From Saccharopolyspora elongata (GTDB lineage: Bacteria; Actinomycetota; Actinomycetes; Mycobacteriales; Pseudonocardiaceae): 55,409 nt of DNA. Below are positions 8,072 to 16,255 of this stretch, piece by piece (the stretch's first letter is position 1; every line of letters starts with the position of its first letter). The stretch is from the NCBI RefSeq assembly GCF_004348985.1, contig NZ_SMKW01000062.1, forward strand, positions 1 to 55,409, given 5' to 3'. Position numbers and translations under genes: made by a program. The notes beneath the pieces were generated by a model. The model had not been told where the DNA came from, did no database searches, and saw only the letters and a list, made by a program, of their open reading frames with translations.

Positions 8072-8463
8072 AGTTGGCGCCCGCCGGAGGACGGATTCTC
8101 CCGGTCGCCCGGCACGACATAGGTGTACTCCTCTATCCGGTCGATGAGATCCCCCTCGAAACGGAGATACATCGCGGCGTGGACCTCGCGATGGGACCCG
8201 TCGGCCAGTTCCAGGCGGAGTACCTGCTGTTGAAGTACCTCGTCGTAGTTCTGGAACTGGCGGATCACGTCGTACTCCAGCGCCTGAACTGTGGGGATAA
8301 GCAACGCGAGTTGGTCCAGTTTCTCGTCGATGGCCTGTTCTCCTGTACCGTCGTTATGCCACACGGTGGCCGCGTCGGTGCACATCTTCCGCACACCGTC
8401 GAAATCACCCGCTGCCATACGTCGTAGGCACTGGGTCGCCGTCTCGCTGATATTCCGCCGCAT
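8068..8463 (-). CDS. NTF2-like (SnoaL-type) small protein
   Basis: This 131-residue protein starts MRRNISETATQCLRRMAAGDFDGVRKMC, a common opening of SnoaL/NTF2-fold polypeptides. It continues with VWHNDGTGEQAIDE and strands such as LQQQVLRLELADGSHREVHAAMYLRFEGDL that fit the cone-shaped fold. Such proteins bind small hydrophobic ligands or act as isomerases or hydrolases; no catalytic set can be assigned here. The ATG at 8463 is preceded by AAGGAG, which rules out the longer upstream reading. It forms a two-gene operon with the downstream hydrolase. Confidence 0.68.
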   Translation of the reverse strand: MRRNISETATQCLRRMAAGDFDGVRKMCTDAATVWHNDGTGEQAIDEKLDQLALLIPTVQALEYDVIRQFQNYDEVLQQQVLRLELADGSHREVHAAMYLRFEGDLIDRIEEYTYVVPGDRENPSSGGRQL

Positions 8464-8968
8464 GGCACGCGTCTCCTTCGTTTTCTTGTGGGGAACGGGT
8501 TTCCGCGAAATCCGGCCACGCACGGGCTCGGCGGTCCGGGGCACGGTGGCGCGCTCCACGGTAGGGAAAGTCCAGTGGCTACGGTAGGCTTGAATTTTTC
8601 GATCGCGTCCGGCAGTGAATCCGGCAACGGCGGCGAGACAGTTCTAGCACTCACGACCCCGTTCGGGGCTCCTTAATGAGCCGCGGCGGCTTTTCCGTCG
8701 TCGTCTGGTCGGCCGGCATGCAGGCGAACAGCTTGGTGCCCCCGCGTGTACCTGCACTGTTCGGACGAACGCTGCCGACACTGCTCGGCGTAGTGGGAAC
8801 GGGTCCACTGTGGTGTCCGGTGGGCGCGGGAATCACCCGTACAGCGGCTGTTGCGGGCGGTCGTTCTGTGCCGTTTCTGCTGTTACTGGCGGGTACTCGC
8901 CAATTTCTTCGATGTGCTGCGGACTTCTCCTTGAATGGTGGCGATTTCGAACTCCGATCGGAGGAAGA
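8464..8968. other. 505-bp divergent intergenic region without a supported gene
   Basis: Between the NTF2-like gene and the secreted hydrolase I found no reading frame with convincing protein-like sequence; open frames here read as low-complexity arginine- or cysteine-containing shadows. A small perfect hairpin CCCCG-TT-CGGGG lies at 8657-8668. The region must contain the promoters for both divergent genes, but no clear -35/-10 pair stood out. Confidence 0.5.
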
Positions 8969-9766
8969 ATGCGTCACTTACGGCACATCATCGGCGCTGC
9001 TGCCGCCGTGGCGGCGGCGAGCACCGTGCTGGCCACCCCGGCGTTCGCCGCGCCCGCCGCCGAGAACTACGCGGCGCTGGGCGACTCCTACGCCTCCGGG
9101 GTCGGCACCCGCGAGTACACCGACGACAGCGGGGACTGCCTGCGCAGCCCCAAGGCCTACGCGCAGCTGTGGGCCGACTCGAACGGCGTCTCGAACTTCG
9201 CGTTCGAGGCCTGCTCGGGCGCGGTCACCGATGACGTCAACGCCAACCAGCTCGACCAGCTCAACGCCGACACCACGCTGGTCACCATCTCCATCGGTGG
9301 CAACGACATCGGCTTCAGCAGCGTCATCCAGGACTGCCTGCTGGGCGACGACAACGCCTGCGACTCGGCGGTCAGCAAGGGCGAGGAGCGGGCCCGCAAC
9401 GAACTGCCCGCCAAGCTCGACACGACATACGCGAACATCCGCGAGGCCGCGCCGAACGCCAAGGTCGTGGTGCTCGGCTACCCGCGCCTCACCGAGCTCG
9501 GCTCCTGCGGCATCCCGTTCTTCTCCGATGCCAAGCGGCAGCGGATCAACGACGGCGCCGACGTGCTGGCCGAGGTGATCTCCGACCGGGCCGGCGCGGC
9601 CGGGTTCACCTTCGCCGATACCCGCGACGCATTCGCCGGACACGGCGTGTGCTCCTCCGACGAGTGGATCAACGGCCCGAGCAACCCGCTAGTGGAGTCC
9701 TTCCACCCGGACATCGACGGCCACGCCAAGGCGTACCTCCCGGTGCTCAACGCCGTCACCGGCTGA
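8969..9766 (+). CDS. Secreted SGNH/GDSL hydrolase
   Basis: The 265-residue protein has a Sec signal peptide (RHLRH then a hydrophobic alanine-rich core, cleavage after AFA at about residue 27). Block I is GDSYASG with nucleophile Ser40, block III is ISIGGNDIGF, and block V is SFHPDIDGH with the catalytic Asp/His. This matches actinomycete extracellular esterases/lipases of the Streptomyces scabies SGNH group, whose substrates are esters of fatty acids or acetylated polymers. Paired cysteines in the mature domain suggest disulfides. The ATG at 8969 follows GAGGAAG. Confidence 0.87.
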   Translation: MRHLRHIIGAAAAVAAASTVLATPAFAAPAAENYAALGDSYASGVGTREYTDDSGDCLRSPKAYAQLWADSNGVSNFAFEACSGAVTDDVNANQLDQLNADTTLVTISIGGNDIGFSSVIQDCLLGDDNACDSAVSKGEERARNELPAKLDTTYANIREAAPNAKVVVLGYPRLTELGSCGIPFFSDAKRQRINDGADVLAEVISDRAGAAGFTFADTRDAFAGHGVCSSDEWINGPSNPLVESFHPDIDGHAKAYLPVLNAVTG

Positions 9767-9780
9767 TCCAGGCTCCTGCG

Positions 9781-9812
9781 TGGGTGGCGATTTCGCGCGA
9801 AATCGCCACCCA
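9781..9812. terminator. Perfect 32-bp palindrome, likely bidirectional terminator
   Basis: The sequence reads TGGGTGGCGATTTCGC followed directly by its exact reverse complement, with no spacer. It lies 15 bp after the SGNH hydrolase stop and just before the stop of the convergent Mut7-C gene. A shared bidirectional terminator is the simplest role. Its core CGATTTC-GCGC-GAAATCG resembles the other intergenic palindromes in this window. Confidence 0.65.
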
Positions 9813-9814
9813 TT

Positions 9815-10546
9815 TCATGCTCCGGGGCCGATCCCGGGATGGGAGAGGCGTGCTGCCCGGATGATCGCGTTGATCCGCCGGGCGTGCGCGCCTCGCCAGT
9901 ACACCTGGCCGCAGTCGCCGCAGCGTGCGTATTCGTCGTAGTGGCGGCGGGTTCCCGATTCGATCTCCGCGATAACGTCCTTTTTGGACACCTCGATCAG
10001 TGGGCCGTTGCACGACGTGCAGCGGGTCCACGGCGCGAGCGGCGGCGCGAACCGGCCGATGACGTCCGCCAGCTGCTGCGCCGGATCGGCGCCCCGCACG
10101 TAAGCGCCAGCCCACAAGGCCCGGCGACGAAGGATTCCCCGATCTTGGGTCAGCAGCACCCGCCGCTCCCGTTCGGCCTGCGCGATCAGTTCGTCGTCGG
10201 CGGAATCGTTGCGGTAGGCGGTGTCCACGCCGAGCAGCCGCAGCCGCCGCGCCAGCTTGCCCAGGTGCACGTCCAGCACGAACCGCGCCGCAACCGGCTG
10301 CGGGCGCTCGACCGGACCGATGTCGATCGTCGCGCCGGGCCGTGGCTGGTGCCCCGGACCTGCGGGAACGCCGTCGACCAGCAGCCGCCCCACCTCGGTG
10401 AGCGGCACCCCGACGGATTCGGCGAGGTGCCCCAGCGTGGCGGTGCCGTCGTAGGGCAGCTCGAACTGCTCGACCCGGTGCCGCGGAGCGGCGAAGAACC
10501 GCAGTTCCGGATCGATGCGCACCAGCACGGTCGCCTCAGGCGTCAC
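9815..10546 (-). CDS. Mut7-C ubiquitin-like plus Mut7-C RNase domain protein
   Basis: This 243-residue protein has an N-terminal ubiquitin-like domain (about residues 5-85, with LPYDGTATLGHLAESVGVPLTEV). A PIN-like Mut7-C domain follows (FVLDVHLGKLARRLRLLGVDTAYRND, DDELIAQAERERRVLLTQDRGI) with conserved acidic residues for metal-dependent RNase activity. A C-terminal zinc ribbon has CTSC and CGDC pairs. The two-domain form is widespread in actinobacteria and assigned as an RNA-processing or decay nuclease, though its target is undefined. The start is GTG at 10546. Confidence 0.83.
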   Translation of the reverse strand: MTPEATVLVRIDPELRFFAAPRHRVEQFELPYDGTATLGHLAESVGVPLTEVGRLLVDGVPAGPGHQPRPGATIDIGPVERPQPVAARFVLDVHLGKLARRLRLLGVDTAYRNDSADDELIAQAERERRVLLTQDRGILRRRALWAGAYVRGADPAQQLADVIGRFAPPLAPWTRCTSCNGPLIEVSKKDVIAEIESGTRRHYDEYARCGDCGQVYWRGAHARRINAIIRAARLSHPGIGPGA

Positions 10547-10587
10547 CGCCCCATTGTCCCCTGCCTCCGAACGGCGGCCGAACGTCG

Positions 10588-11127
10588 TCAGGCTCGACCG
10601 AGGAACACGGCTTTGTCAGCCATGAACGTCGGCTGGAATGCGAGCTGGAACTCGCCCTGCTGCTCGCCGACCACGAATGCCTGCTCGTAGGTGTAGGTCC
10701 TGCCCGGCAGCACGGTCGCCGACGGCGGGGCGCCTTCACCGCAACCGCCCCCGAAATCGAAGATCATGTCGGCCTTGGTGCTGTTGAACTGTGCATCGGC
10801 GGCGTACGACAGGACGCCGGCATCGAACGGCTTGTCGGTGTCGTTGACCACGGTGATGGTGAACTTGACCGCACGTTCGGCATTCTGCGGTGATGCCACG
10901 TCGCTCGGGGTGCACTCGACCGGTGCGGCGACTTCGACGGCGATCCCGTCATCCCAGGTGTAGCGCTGTCCCCAAGTCGGCGTCTGCGGTTGCGGGGGCT
11001 CGGCGGCAGGTTGGCCTGCCTGCGCGGACGCATCGGACACCGTGCCCTGGTTGGCCGATGGGGTTCCGCACCCGACGAGGATTCCGGCCGCGGCGACGGC
11101 GGATGCCAGGACTGCCAAGCTCTTCAA
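10588..11127 (-). CDS. Secreted lipoprotein, DUF4352-like
   Basis: Starting at the TTG at 11127 (after GAGGGAG), the 179-residue protein begins KSLAVLASAVAAAGILVGCG, a lipoprotein signal with the lipobox Cys at about position 21. A linker rich in Gln, Pro and Ala precedes a single beta-sandwich-like domain. That domain has VKFTITVVNDTDKPFDAG, a pattern of DUF4352/telokin-like extracellular domains, and two cysteines that could pair. No enzymatic motif is visible. It lies downstream of the APC permease on the same strand, about 130 bp away. Confidence 0.72.
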   Translation of the reverse strand: MKSLAVLASAVAAAGILVGCGTPSANQGTVSDASAQAGQPAAEPPQPQTPTWGQRYTWDDGIAVEVAAPVECTPSDVASPQNAERAVKFTITVVNDTDKPFDAGVLSYAADAQFNSTKADMIFDFGGGCGEGAPPSATVLPGRTYTYEQAFVVGEQQGEFQLAFQPTFMADKAVFLGRA

Positions 11128-11258
11128 TTTTTTCTCCCTCGGTGTGTTTCTGCAGCACAACGAGATAGGTACGGGCGGGTCCTTCGTTACAGAACTGTGC
11201 GCAGGCAACTACTGGCAGCGGGAAACGCTTGCCGGGAACAGCGCGATCCCGGCTCGAA

Positions 11259-12740
11259 TCACTGTTGCGAGGTGCCGAAAGCTGCGGTGTCGTCCCCGGC
11301 CAACCGGCTGTGCCTGATGCCGTAGGTGAAGTAGAGGATCATTGCGAGGGCCAGCCAGACCGCGAACATCAGGTAGGTCTCCCACGGCAGCTGGGTGATC
11401 AGGTAGATGCAGGCCGCGATGCTCAGCGCCGGGACCACCGGGTAGCCCGGGACGCGGAAGCCCCGCTGCAGGTCCGGGCGGGTGCGACGGAGTACCACCA
11501 CGCCGATCGAGACCACCGTGAACGCCACGAGCGTGCCCATGCTGGTCAGGTTCGCCAGCGTGCTGAGCGGGACCACCGCGGCGAGCAGGCCGACGAACGC
11601 CGAGACGATCAGGGTGTTGCGCACCGGAGTTCGCCGCTTCGGATGCACGTTGTGGAAGACCTTCGGCACCATTCCGTCGCGGCCCATGGAGAACAGGATC
11701 CGGGTCTGGCCGTAGATCGTCGTCAACGTGACCCCGAAGATCGATACGACGCCCCCGGCGGCCAGCACGATCGCCGGCCAACCCGAGCCGGTGAGGTTGC
11801 CCAGGATCGTCGCCAGGCCCGCGTCCTGGCCCTCGAACGCCTGCCACGGCTGCGCGCCGATCCCGGCGACCGCGACCAGGATGTAGACCGTCGTGACGAT
11901 CGCGATGCACCAGAAGATCGCCAGTGGCAACGTGCGGCGCGGATCGCGGACCTCCTCGCCGGCGGTGGAGACCGTGTCCATCCCGATGTAGGAGAAGAAC
12001 ACCATGGACGCGGCGGTACCGATGCCCGTGACGCCGAACGGCGCGAAGGGCTGGGTGTGTTCGGCGTTGAACGCCGTCAGGGCGACCGCGACGAACAGCA
12101 GCAGCACTGCCAGCTTGATGCACACCGTGATCGCGTTGATCGTCGCGGATTCCTTCGCGCCGCGGACCAGCAGCAGGCAGCAGGCGGTGACGAGCACTGC
12201 GGCGGGCACGTTCAGGACGCCGCCCTCGCCTGGTGGAGCGCTGAACTCGGCGGGTAGCTGCCAGCCGAAGACGTCGCCGAGCAGCGCGTTGAGGTATTCA
12301 CCCCAACCGACCGCGACCGCTGAGGCCGCCACCCCGTACTCCAGCAAGAGGCAGGCGCCGACGACATAGGCGACGATCTCGCCGAGCGTGGCGTAAGCGT
12401 AGGTGTAGGAGGCGCCGGCGACCGGGATCGTGGAGGCGAGTTCGGCGTAGCACAGCGCGGTGAGTGCCGCGGTGATCGCTGCGAGCACGAACGACACCAC
12501 CACCGCAGGCCCCGCCTTGGGCACGGCCTCGTTGAGCACGATGAAGATCCCGGTGCCGATCGTGGAACCCACGCCGATCATCGTCAGCCGGCCGACCCCG
12601 ATGGAACGCCGCAGTTCGCCGCCGCCGGTGTCGGCGCCGCTTTCGGCGTTGAGCATGCTGACCGGCTTGCGCCGGAGCACCCTGCGCCAGCCGATCTGGG
12701 AACCACTGGTGGGCCCAGCAGCGGGCGCCGAACCGGACAT
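11259..12740 (-). CDS. APC-family amino-acid permease (CAT-like)
   Basis: The 493-residue integral membrane protein has about 12 predicted helices. The family motif IGVGRLTMIGVGSTIGTGIFIVL is in TM1 and AGASYTYAYATLGE in the third helix. An N-terminal RRVLRRKPVSML box is shared with the permease at 5146, suggesting both belong to the cationic amino-acid transporter group. Substrate cannot be deduced. The ATG at 12740 has AGGAGA upstream; the longer reading frame would add a non-membrane tail without homology. It is divergent from the amidohydrolase gene. Confidence 0.82.
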   Translation of the reverse strand: MSGSAPAAGPTSGSQIGWRRVLRRKPVSMLNAESGADTGGGELRRSIGVGRLTMIGVGSTIGTGIFIVLNEAVPKAGPAVVVSFVLAAITAALTALCYAELASTIPVAGASYTYAYATLGEIVAYVVGACLLLEYGVAASAVAVGWGEYLNALLGDVFGWQLPAEFSAPPGEGGVLNVPAAVLVTACCLLLVRGAKESATINAITVCIKLAVLLLFVAVALTAFNAEHTQPFAPFGVTGIGTAASMVFFSYIGMDTVSTAGEEVRDPRRTLPLAIFWCIAIVTTVYILVAVAGIGAQPWQAFEGQDAGLATILGNLTGSGWPAIVLAAGGVVSIFGVTLTTIYGQTRILFSMGRDGMVPKVFHNVHPKRRTPVRNTLIVSAFVGLLAAVVPLSTLANLTSMGTLVAFTVVSIGVVVLRRTRPDLQRGFRVPGYPVVPALSIAACIYLITQLPWETYLMFAVWLALAMILYFTYGIRHSRLAGDDTAAFGTSQQ

Positions 12741-13140
12741 GGTGCTCTCCTGCGAATTTCCGATGGTTGTCTTTCGCGGCGGGAATAAAGGGTGGAGCAC
12801 CGGCTCCGGCCCGTGCGAACCGGGTCCGGCCGACGTATCGGTTGCGTGAAGGCCGAATCTAGAGATGAGAAGAAGGAGCGTCAACTCTGCGTAGCGCAGT
12901 AAATTATTCGGCTAGTCCGTAGTTCTGCGTTTGCTTTTCCGGTATCGACTGATGTGCTGCACAGCACGCAGCATCGGCTCCTGTGGACGGACGCAGACGC
13001 GCGTCGCAAGCGGCGAGCCTCCGAACGGCGGCATGTCAGCGCGTGGTCGAGCCGCTATGGTGATCATCCCGGCCGGTGTCGAGGGAGCCCCCGCGAAAGC
13101 TCCCGAGGGCGCTTGGCGCCCGCCGACGGTTGGGGTCGAA
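12741..13140. other. 400-bp divergent region between permease and amidohydrolase
   Basis: No separate gene is supported. The region holds a small inverted repeat CTGCG-TAG-CGCAG near 12886-12898 next to an AT-rich stretch (TAAATTATT), a plausible promoter area. The reading frame of the amidohydrolase stays open back to 12931, so part of this region could be coding if a start earlier than 13141 is used (ATG at 13057). Confidence 0.45.
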
Positions 13141-14466
13141 TTGGCAGGCTTCGCTGCTCAGAACACGCAGGTATCCCGGCGCGCCGTGATGGTCGGCGCC
13201 CTGGTCGCCACCGGTTCCGCCGCATGCACCGGCGGGTCCGCCACGGGTTCGGCGGGTGGGCGCTTGTTGTTGCGCGGCACCACATTGCCCGATGGCCGCC
13301 GCGCCGACGTGCTGCTGGACCAGGGCAAGATCGCCGCGATCGGCGGGGACGCAGGGGGAGCGGACGGGCTCGACCTCGCCGGTTACCTGCTGCTGCCGTC
13401 CGGGGTGGAAACGCACGCGCACCTGGACAAGGCGTTCCTGGGGCGGCGGGTGCCGAACCCGGCCGGCGACCTGGCCGGGGCGATCGAGGTCATGTCGGCG
13501 ATCGCGCCCACGATGACCGACGAAGACGTGCGGGAGCGGGCGAGCCGGGGCATCGAACTGGCCGTGCGGCACGGCTACACCGCGATCCGCACGCACGTGG
13601 ACGTCAACGCGAGAAACGGCACGCGCCCGCTGAAGGTGCTGCTGGACCTGCGGCAGCAGTACGCCGACATCGTCGACCTCCAGGTGGTGGCGTTCGTCGG
13701 CCCGGTCTCCGGCGCGGCCGGTGCCGGGGCCCGAGCATTGCTGGACGAGGGCCTTCGGCTGGGTGCGGACGTGGTGGGCGGCCTGCCCTACGCCGACCCC
13801 GACCCGGCCCAGGCGGTGCGCGAATACCTCGCCGCCGCAAAGGAATACGGGCGGCTGGTAGACCTGCACACCGACGAGACCACCGATGCGAGCGTGCTCT
13901 CGCTGCGGGAGCTGATCGCCGAGACCGCCCGCGCGGGCATGGGCGGCAAGGTCGCCGCCTCGCACTGCGTGAGCCTCGGTCAGCAGGACCCGGAGAACGC
14001 GGCCTTGGTCGCGAAGGACGCGGCGGCCGCGGGCGTCGCGGTGATCACGCTGCCGCAGACCAACCTGTACCTGCAGGGGCGCGAGGGAGGTGTCCTCGTG
14101 CCGCGCGGGCTGACGGCCATCGACGCGCTGCGCCGCGCGGGCGCCGTGCTGGCCGGTGGGGGCGACAACTGGCGGGATCCTTTCAACGCCGTGGGCCGGG
14201 CGGATCCGTTCGAGATCGCCTCGCTGCTGGTCGCCGCGGGCCACCTCGACACCGCGGCCGCCTACGCGGCGGTGTCCGACCAGGCCAGGACGGTGCTGAA
14301 CCTGCCGCCGGTGGGACTGCGCCCGGGCGACCCGGCGGAGCTCCTCGCGATCCGCGCGGCGGACCTGGACGAGGCGGTGGCGGGCGCGACCGAGGACCGC
14401 GCGGTCTTCCACCGCGGCCGCCTCGTCGCCCGGACCCAGGTGACCACGGCGCTGCACCGCGCGTGA
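13141..14466 (+). CDS. Amidohydrolase (cytosine deaminase-like) with Tat lipoprotein signal
   Basis: From TTG 13141 the protein is 441 residues and begins with a twin-arginine lipoprotein signal: SRRAV (12-16), a hydrophobic run, and lipobox SAAC with Cys29. The mature part is a TIM-barrel amidohydrolase with metal motif HAHLDK (92-97), then RTHVDV, LHTDET, ASHCVS and GGDNWRDPF giving the remaining His and Asp ligands. This is the pattern of CodA-like deaminases or hydrolases of cyclic amides. Export is unusual, since CodA proteins are cytoplasmic. The start is uncertain: ATG 13057 is also in frame but would bury the Tat signal. Confidence 0.75.
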   Translation: MAGFAAQNTQVSRRAVMVGALVATGSAACTGGSATGSAGGRLLLRGTTLPDGRRADVLLDQGKIAAIGGDAGGADGLDLAGYLLLPSGVETHAHLDKAFLGRRVPNPAGDLAGAIEVMSAIAPTMTDEDVRERASRGIELAVRHGYTAIRTHVDVNARNGTRPLKVLLDLRQQYADIVDLQVVAFVGPVSGAAGAGARALLDEGLRLGADVVGGLPYADPDPAQAVREYLAAAKEYGRLVDLHTDETTDASVLSLRELIAETARAGMGGKVAASHCVSLGQQDPENAALVAKDAAAAGVAVITLPQTNLYLQGREGGVLVPRGLTAIDALRRAGAVLAGGGDNWRDPFNAVGRADPFEIASLLVAAGHLDTAAAYAAVSDQARTVLNLPPVGLRPGDPAELLAIRAADLDEAVAGATEDRAVFHRGRLVARTQVTTALHRA

Positions 14467-14485
14467 TCGGCACCGATGAATTCGC

Positions 14486-14596
14486 GGCTCGCGGGCTGTC
14501 TACCCCTGCGGAGACCGCGTTCACCACGTCTTCGACCCCGATGGCAACACAGTGAACCTCACGCAGCAGGTCATACCTGGCGGAGGGGTGGGCTGA
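14486..14596 (+). pseudogene. Decayed VOC/glyoxalase C-terminal fragment
   Basis: In the frame ending at TGA 14594-14596 the sequence reads YPCGDRVHHVFDPDGNTVNLTQ, which resembles the last strand and DPDGN loop of VOC/glyoxalase-fold proteins (typically WGDRV..FRDPDGN..EL). There is no start or N-terminal part; a stop lies at 14477. The fragment overlaps the 3' end of the antiporter gene on the other strand. It is probably a gene remnant; chance resemblance cannot be excluded. Confidence 0.42.
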
Positions 14597-15713
14597 ACCA
14601 CCAGGTGAGCAGCGGGCCCGCGATCGCCAGCACCAGCACGTAGCCCGTGGCCAGGGCGCCGATGCTGTCGCCCTGGATCGCCACCAGGCTGGCGATGATG
14701 ATCGAGAACTCGCCGCGCACGATCAGCACGCTGCCCGCGCGCAGCCGGCCCTTCCGCCCCGCCCCTGCGCGGGCCGCCGCGAACCAGCCGGTGCCGATCT
14801 TGGTCAGCGCCGTCACCGCGGCCAGCGCGAGCGCCACCGGCAGCAGCGGAACCAGCGCCGCCGGGGAGACGGAAATGCCGATCGCCAGGAAGAACGCCGC
14901 GGCGAACAGGTCCCGCAGCGGCGCGACCAGCGACCGCACCCTTTCGGCCAGCGGGCCGGTCAGCGCCAGCCCCACCAGGAACGCCCCGACCGCCGCCGAT
15001 GCCCCGGCCAGCTCCGCGATCGCGGCCACCACCAGCGACAACCCGACGATCCGCAGCAGCAGCTGCTCGGTGTCGCCGTCCTCGACCAGGTGCCCGACGC
15101 GATGCCCCCAGCGCCGCGACGTGACCAGCGCCAGCAGCAGCACGCCCACCGCCACCGACACGCTCGCCAGGCCGTGCAGCACCGTGCCGCCGGTGGCCAG
15201 CACCGCCAGGATCGGCAGGTACACGGCCATCGCGAAGTCCTCCAGCAGCAGGATCGACAGCACCGCCGGCGTCTCCCGGTTGCCCAGCCGGTGCAGGTCG
15301 TCCAGCAGCCGGGAGACGATCGTCGACGACGACACCCAGGTGATCCCGGCGAGCGCCACGATCCCGGTCGCGTCCAGCCCGAGCAGCCAGCCGGCCAGCG
15401 CGCCCGGCGCGGCGTTGACCACCATGTCCAGCAGCCCGGATGGGACGTGCCGCCGCAGCGTGACGGTGAACTCCTCGATGGAGAACTCCAGGCCGAGCGT
15501 GAGCAGCAGGAGCACCACGCCGATCGACGCGCCGATCTCCACGAAGTCGCGGGCGGCGGGCAGCGGCGCGATGCCGCCCTCGCCCACCGCGAGTCCCACC
15601 AGCAGGTACAGCGGGATCGGGGACACCCCGAAGCGCCGGGTGACCGTGCCGACCGCGCCGAGCACGATCAGGACGATCCCCAGTTCCAGCAGCAGCGCGA
15701 TCGAGGTGTGCAC
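14571..15713 (-). CDS. CPA2 cation/proton antiporter (KhtU-like)
   Basis: The 380-residue protein has about 12 hydrophobic helices of the KefB/CPA2 family, with LLLLTLGLEFSIEEF, ITWVSSSTIVSRLL and LLLEDFAMAVYLPILAV around the ion-binding acidic residues. It lacks the C-terminal KTN/RCK part of KefB/C. That function is supplied by the adjacent upstream gene encoding a separate RCK_C protein, as in the Bacillus KhtTU K+/H+ antiporter. A role in K+ efflux and pH homeostasis is inferred. It starts at GTG 15713, only 6 bp after the partner gene's stop. Confidence 0.83.
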   Translation of the reverse strand: MHTSIALLLELGIVLIVLGAVGTVTRRFGVSPIPLYLLVGLAVGEGGIAPLPAARDFVEIGASIGVVLLLLTLGLEFSIEEFTVTLRRHVPSGLLDMVVNAAPGALAGWLLGLDATGIVALAGITWVSSSTIVSRLLDDLHRLGNRETPAVLSILLLEDFAMAVYLPILAVLATGGTVLHGLASVSVAVGVLLLALVTSRRWGHRVGHLVEDGDTEQLLLRIVGLSLVVAAIAELAGASAAVGAFLVGLALTGPLAERVRSLVAPLRDLFAAAFFLAIGISVSPAALVPLLPVALALAAVTALTKIGTGWFAAARAGAGRKGRLRAGSVLIVRGEFSIIIASLVAIQGDSIGALATGYVLVLAIAGPLLTWWFSPPLRQV

Positions 15714-15719
15714 GGCAGC

Positions 15720-16199
15720 TCACCCCGCCAGGATGCGTTCCACCCCGGTGATGCCCTGCTGGGTGCCGATCACCACGAGGATGTCCCTGGCCTGCAGGCC
15801 CTGGCCGGGCGCGGGCGAGGCGATGACGTCCTCGCCGCGCACGATCGCCACGATCGACGCGCCGGTGCGGGTGCGGGCGCGGGTCTCGCCGAGGGTGCGC
15901 CCGTCGAACGGCGAGCCGGCGGTCACCTCGACCTGACCGGCGTTGAGCCCCGGCACCTCGCGCGTCAGGTCGGCGAACCGCTCGGCGATGCGCGGGGCGC
16001 CGAGGATCTCGGTGACCGCGTCGGCCTCCTCCTCGCTGAGCCGGAACAGCAACCGGACCTCGTCGGGATCGTCGCCGGGGTAGGCGACGAACTCGAAGTC
16101 GCCGCGCCGCCGAGCCACCACGCCGATGCGCTGGCCGTCGGTGGTGGTGAACTCGTACCGCAGCCCGACCCCGGGGAGCAGAACTTCGGTGACGTCCAT
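15720..16199 (-). CDS. KhtT-like RCK_C regulatory subunit
   Basis: This 159-residue soluble protein opens MDVTEVLLPGVGLRYEFTTTDGQ, matching the N-terminal domain of KhtT. Residues from about 85 to the end form a TrkA-C/RCK_C domain (LNAGQVEVTAGSPFDGRTLGE, ARDILVVIGTQQGITGVERIL). In Bacillus KhtT gates the antiporter KhtU and the RCK_C domain binds c-di-AMP; the same regulatory arrangement is inferred here. The ATG at 16199 was chosen because the sequence further upstream is not protein-like. Confidence 0.82.
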   Translation of the reverse strand: MDVTEVLLPGVGLRYEFTTTDGQRIGVVARRRGDFEFVAYPGDDPDEVRLLFRLSEEEADAVTEILGAPRIAERFADLTREVPGLNAGQVEVTAGSPFDGRTLGETRARTRTGASIVAIVRGEDVIASPAPGQGLQARDILVVIGTQQGITGVERILAG

Positions 16200-16255
16200 G
16201 CGCCAATCATCGCGCCGCCCCACCGCACCCGCCGGGTGCGCGGTGAACCCCCTGT

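Noticed and set aside
8676..9578. Plus-strand frame overlapping the SGNH hydrolase
   Set aside because: Its second half is the hydrolase read in another frame (Pro/Arg/Thr repeats), and the first half has no protein-like features.
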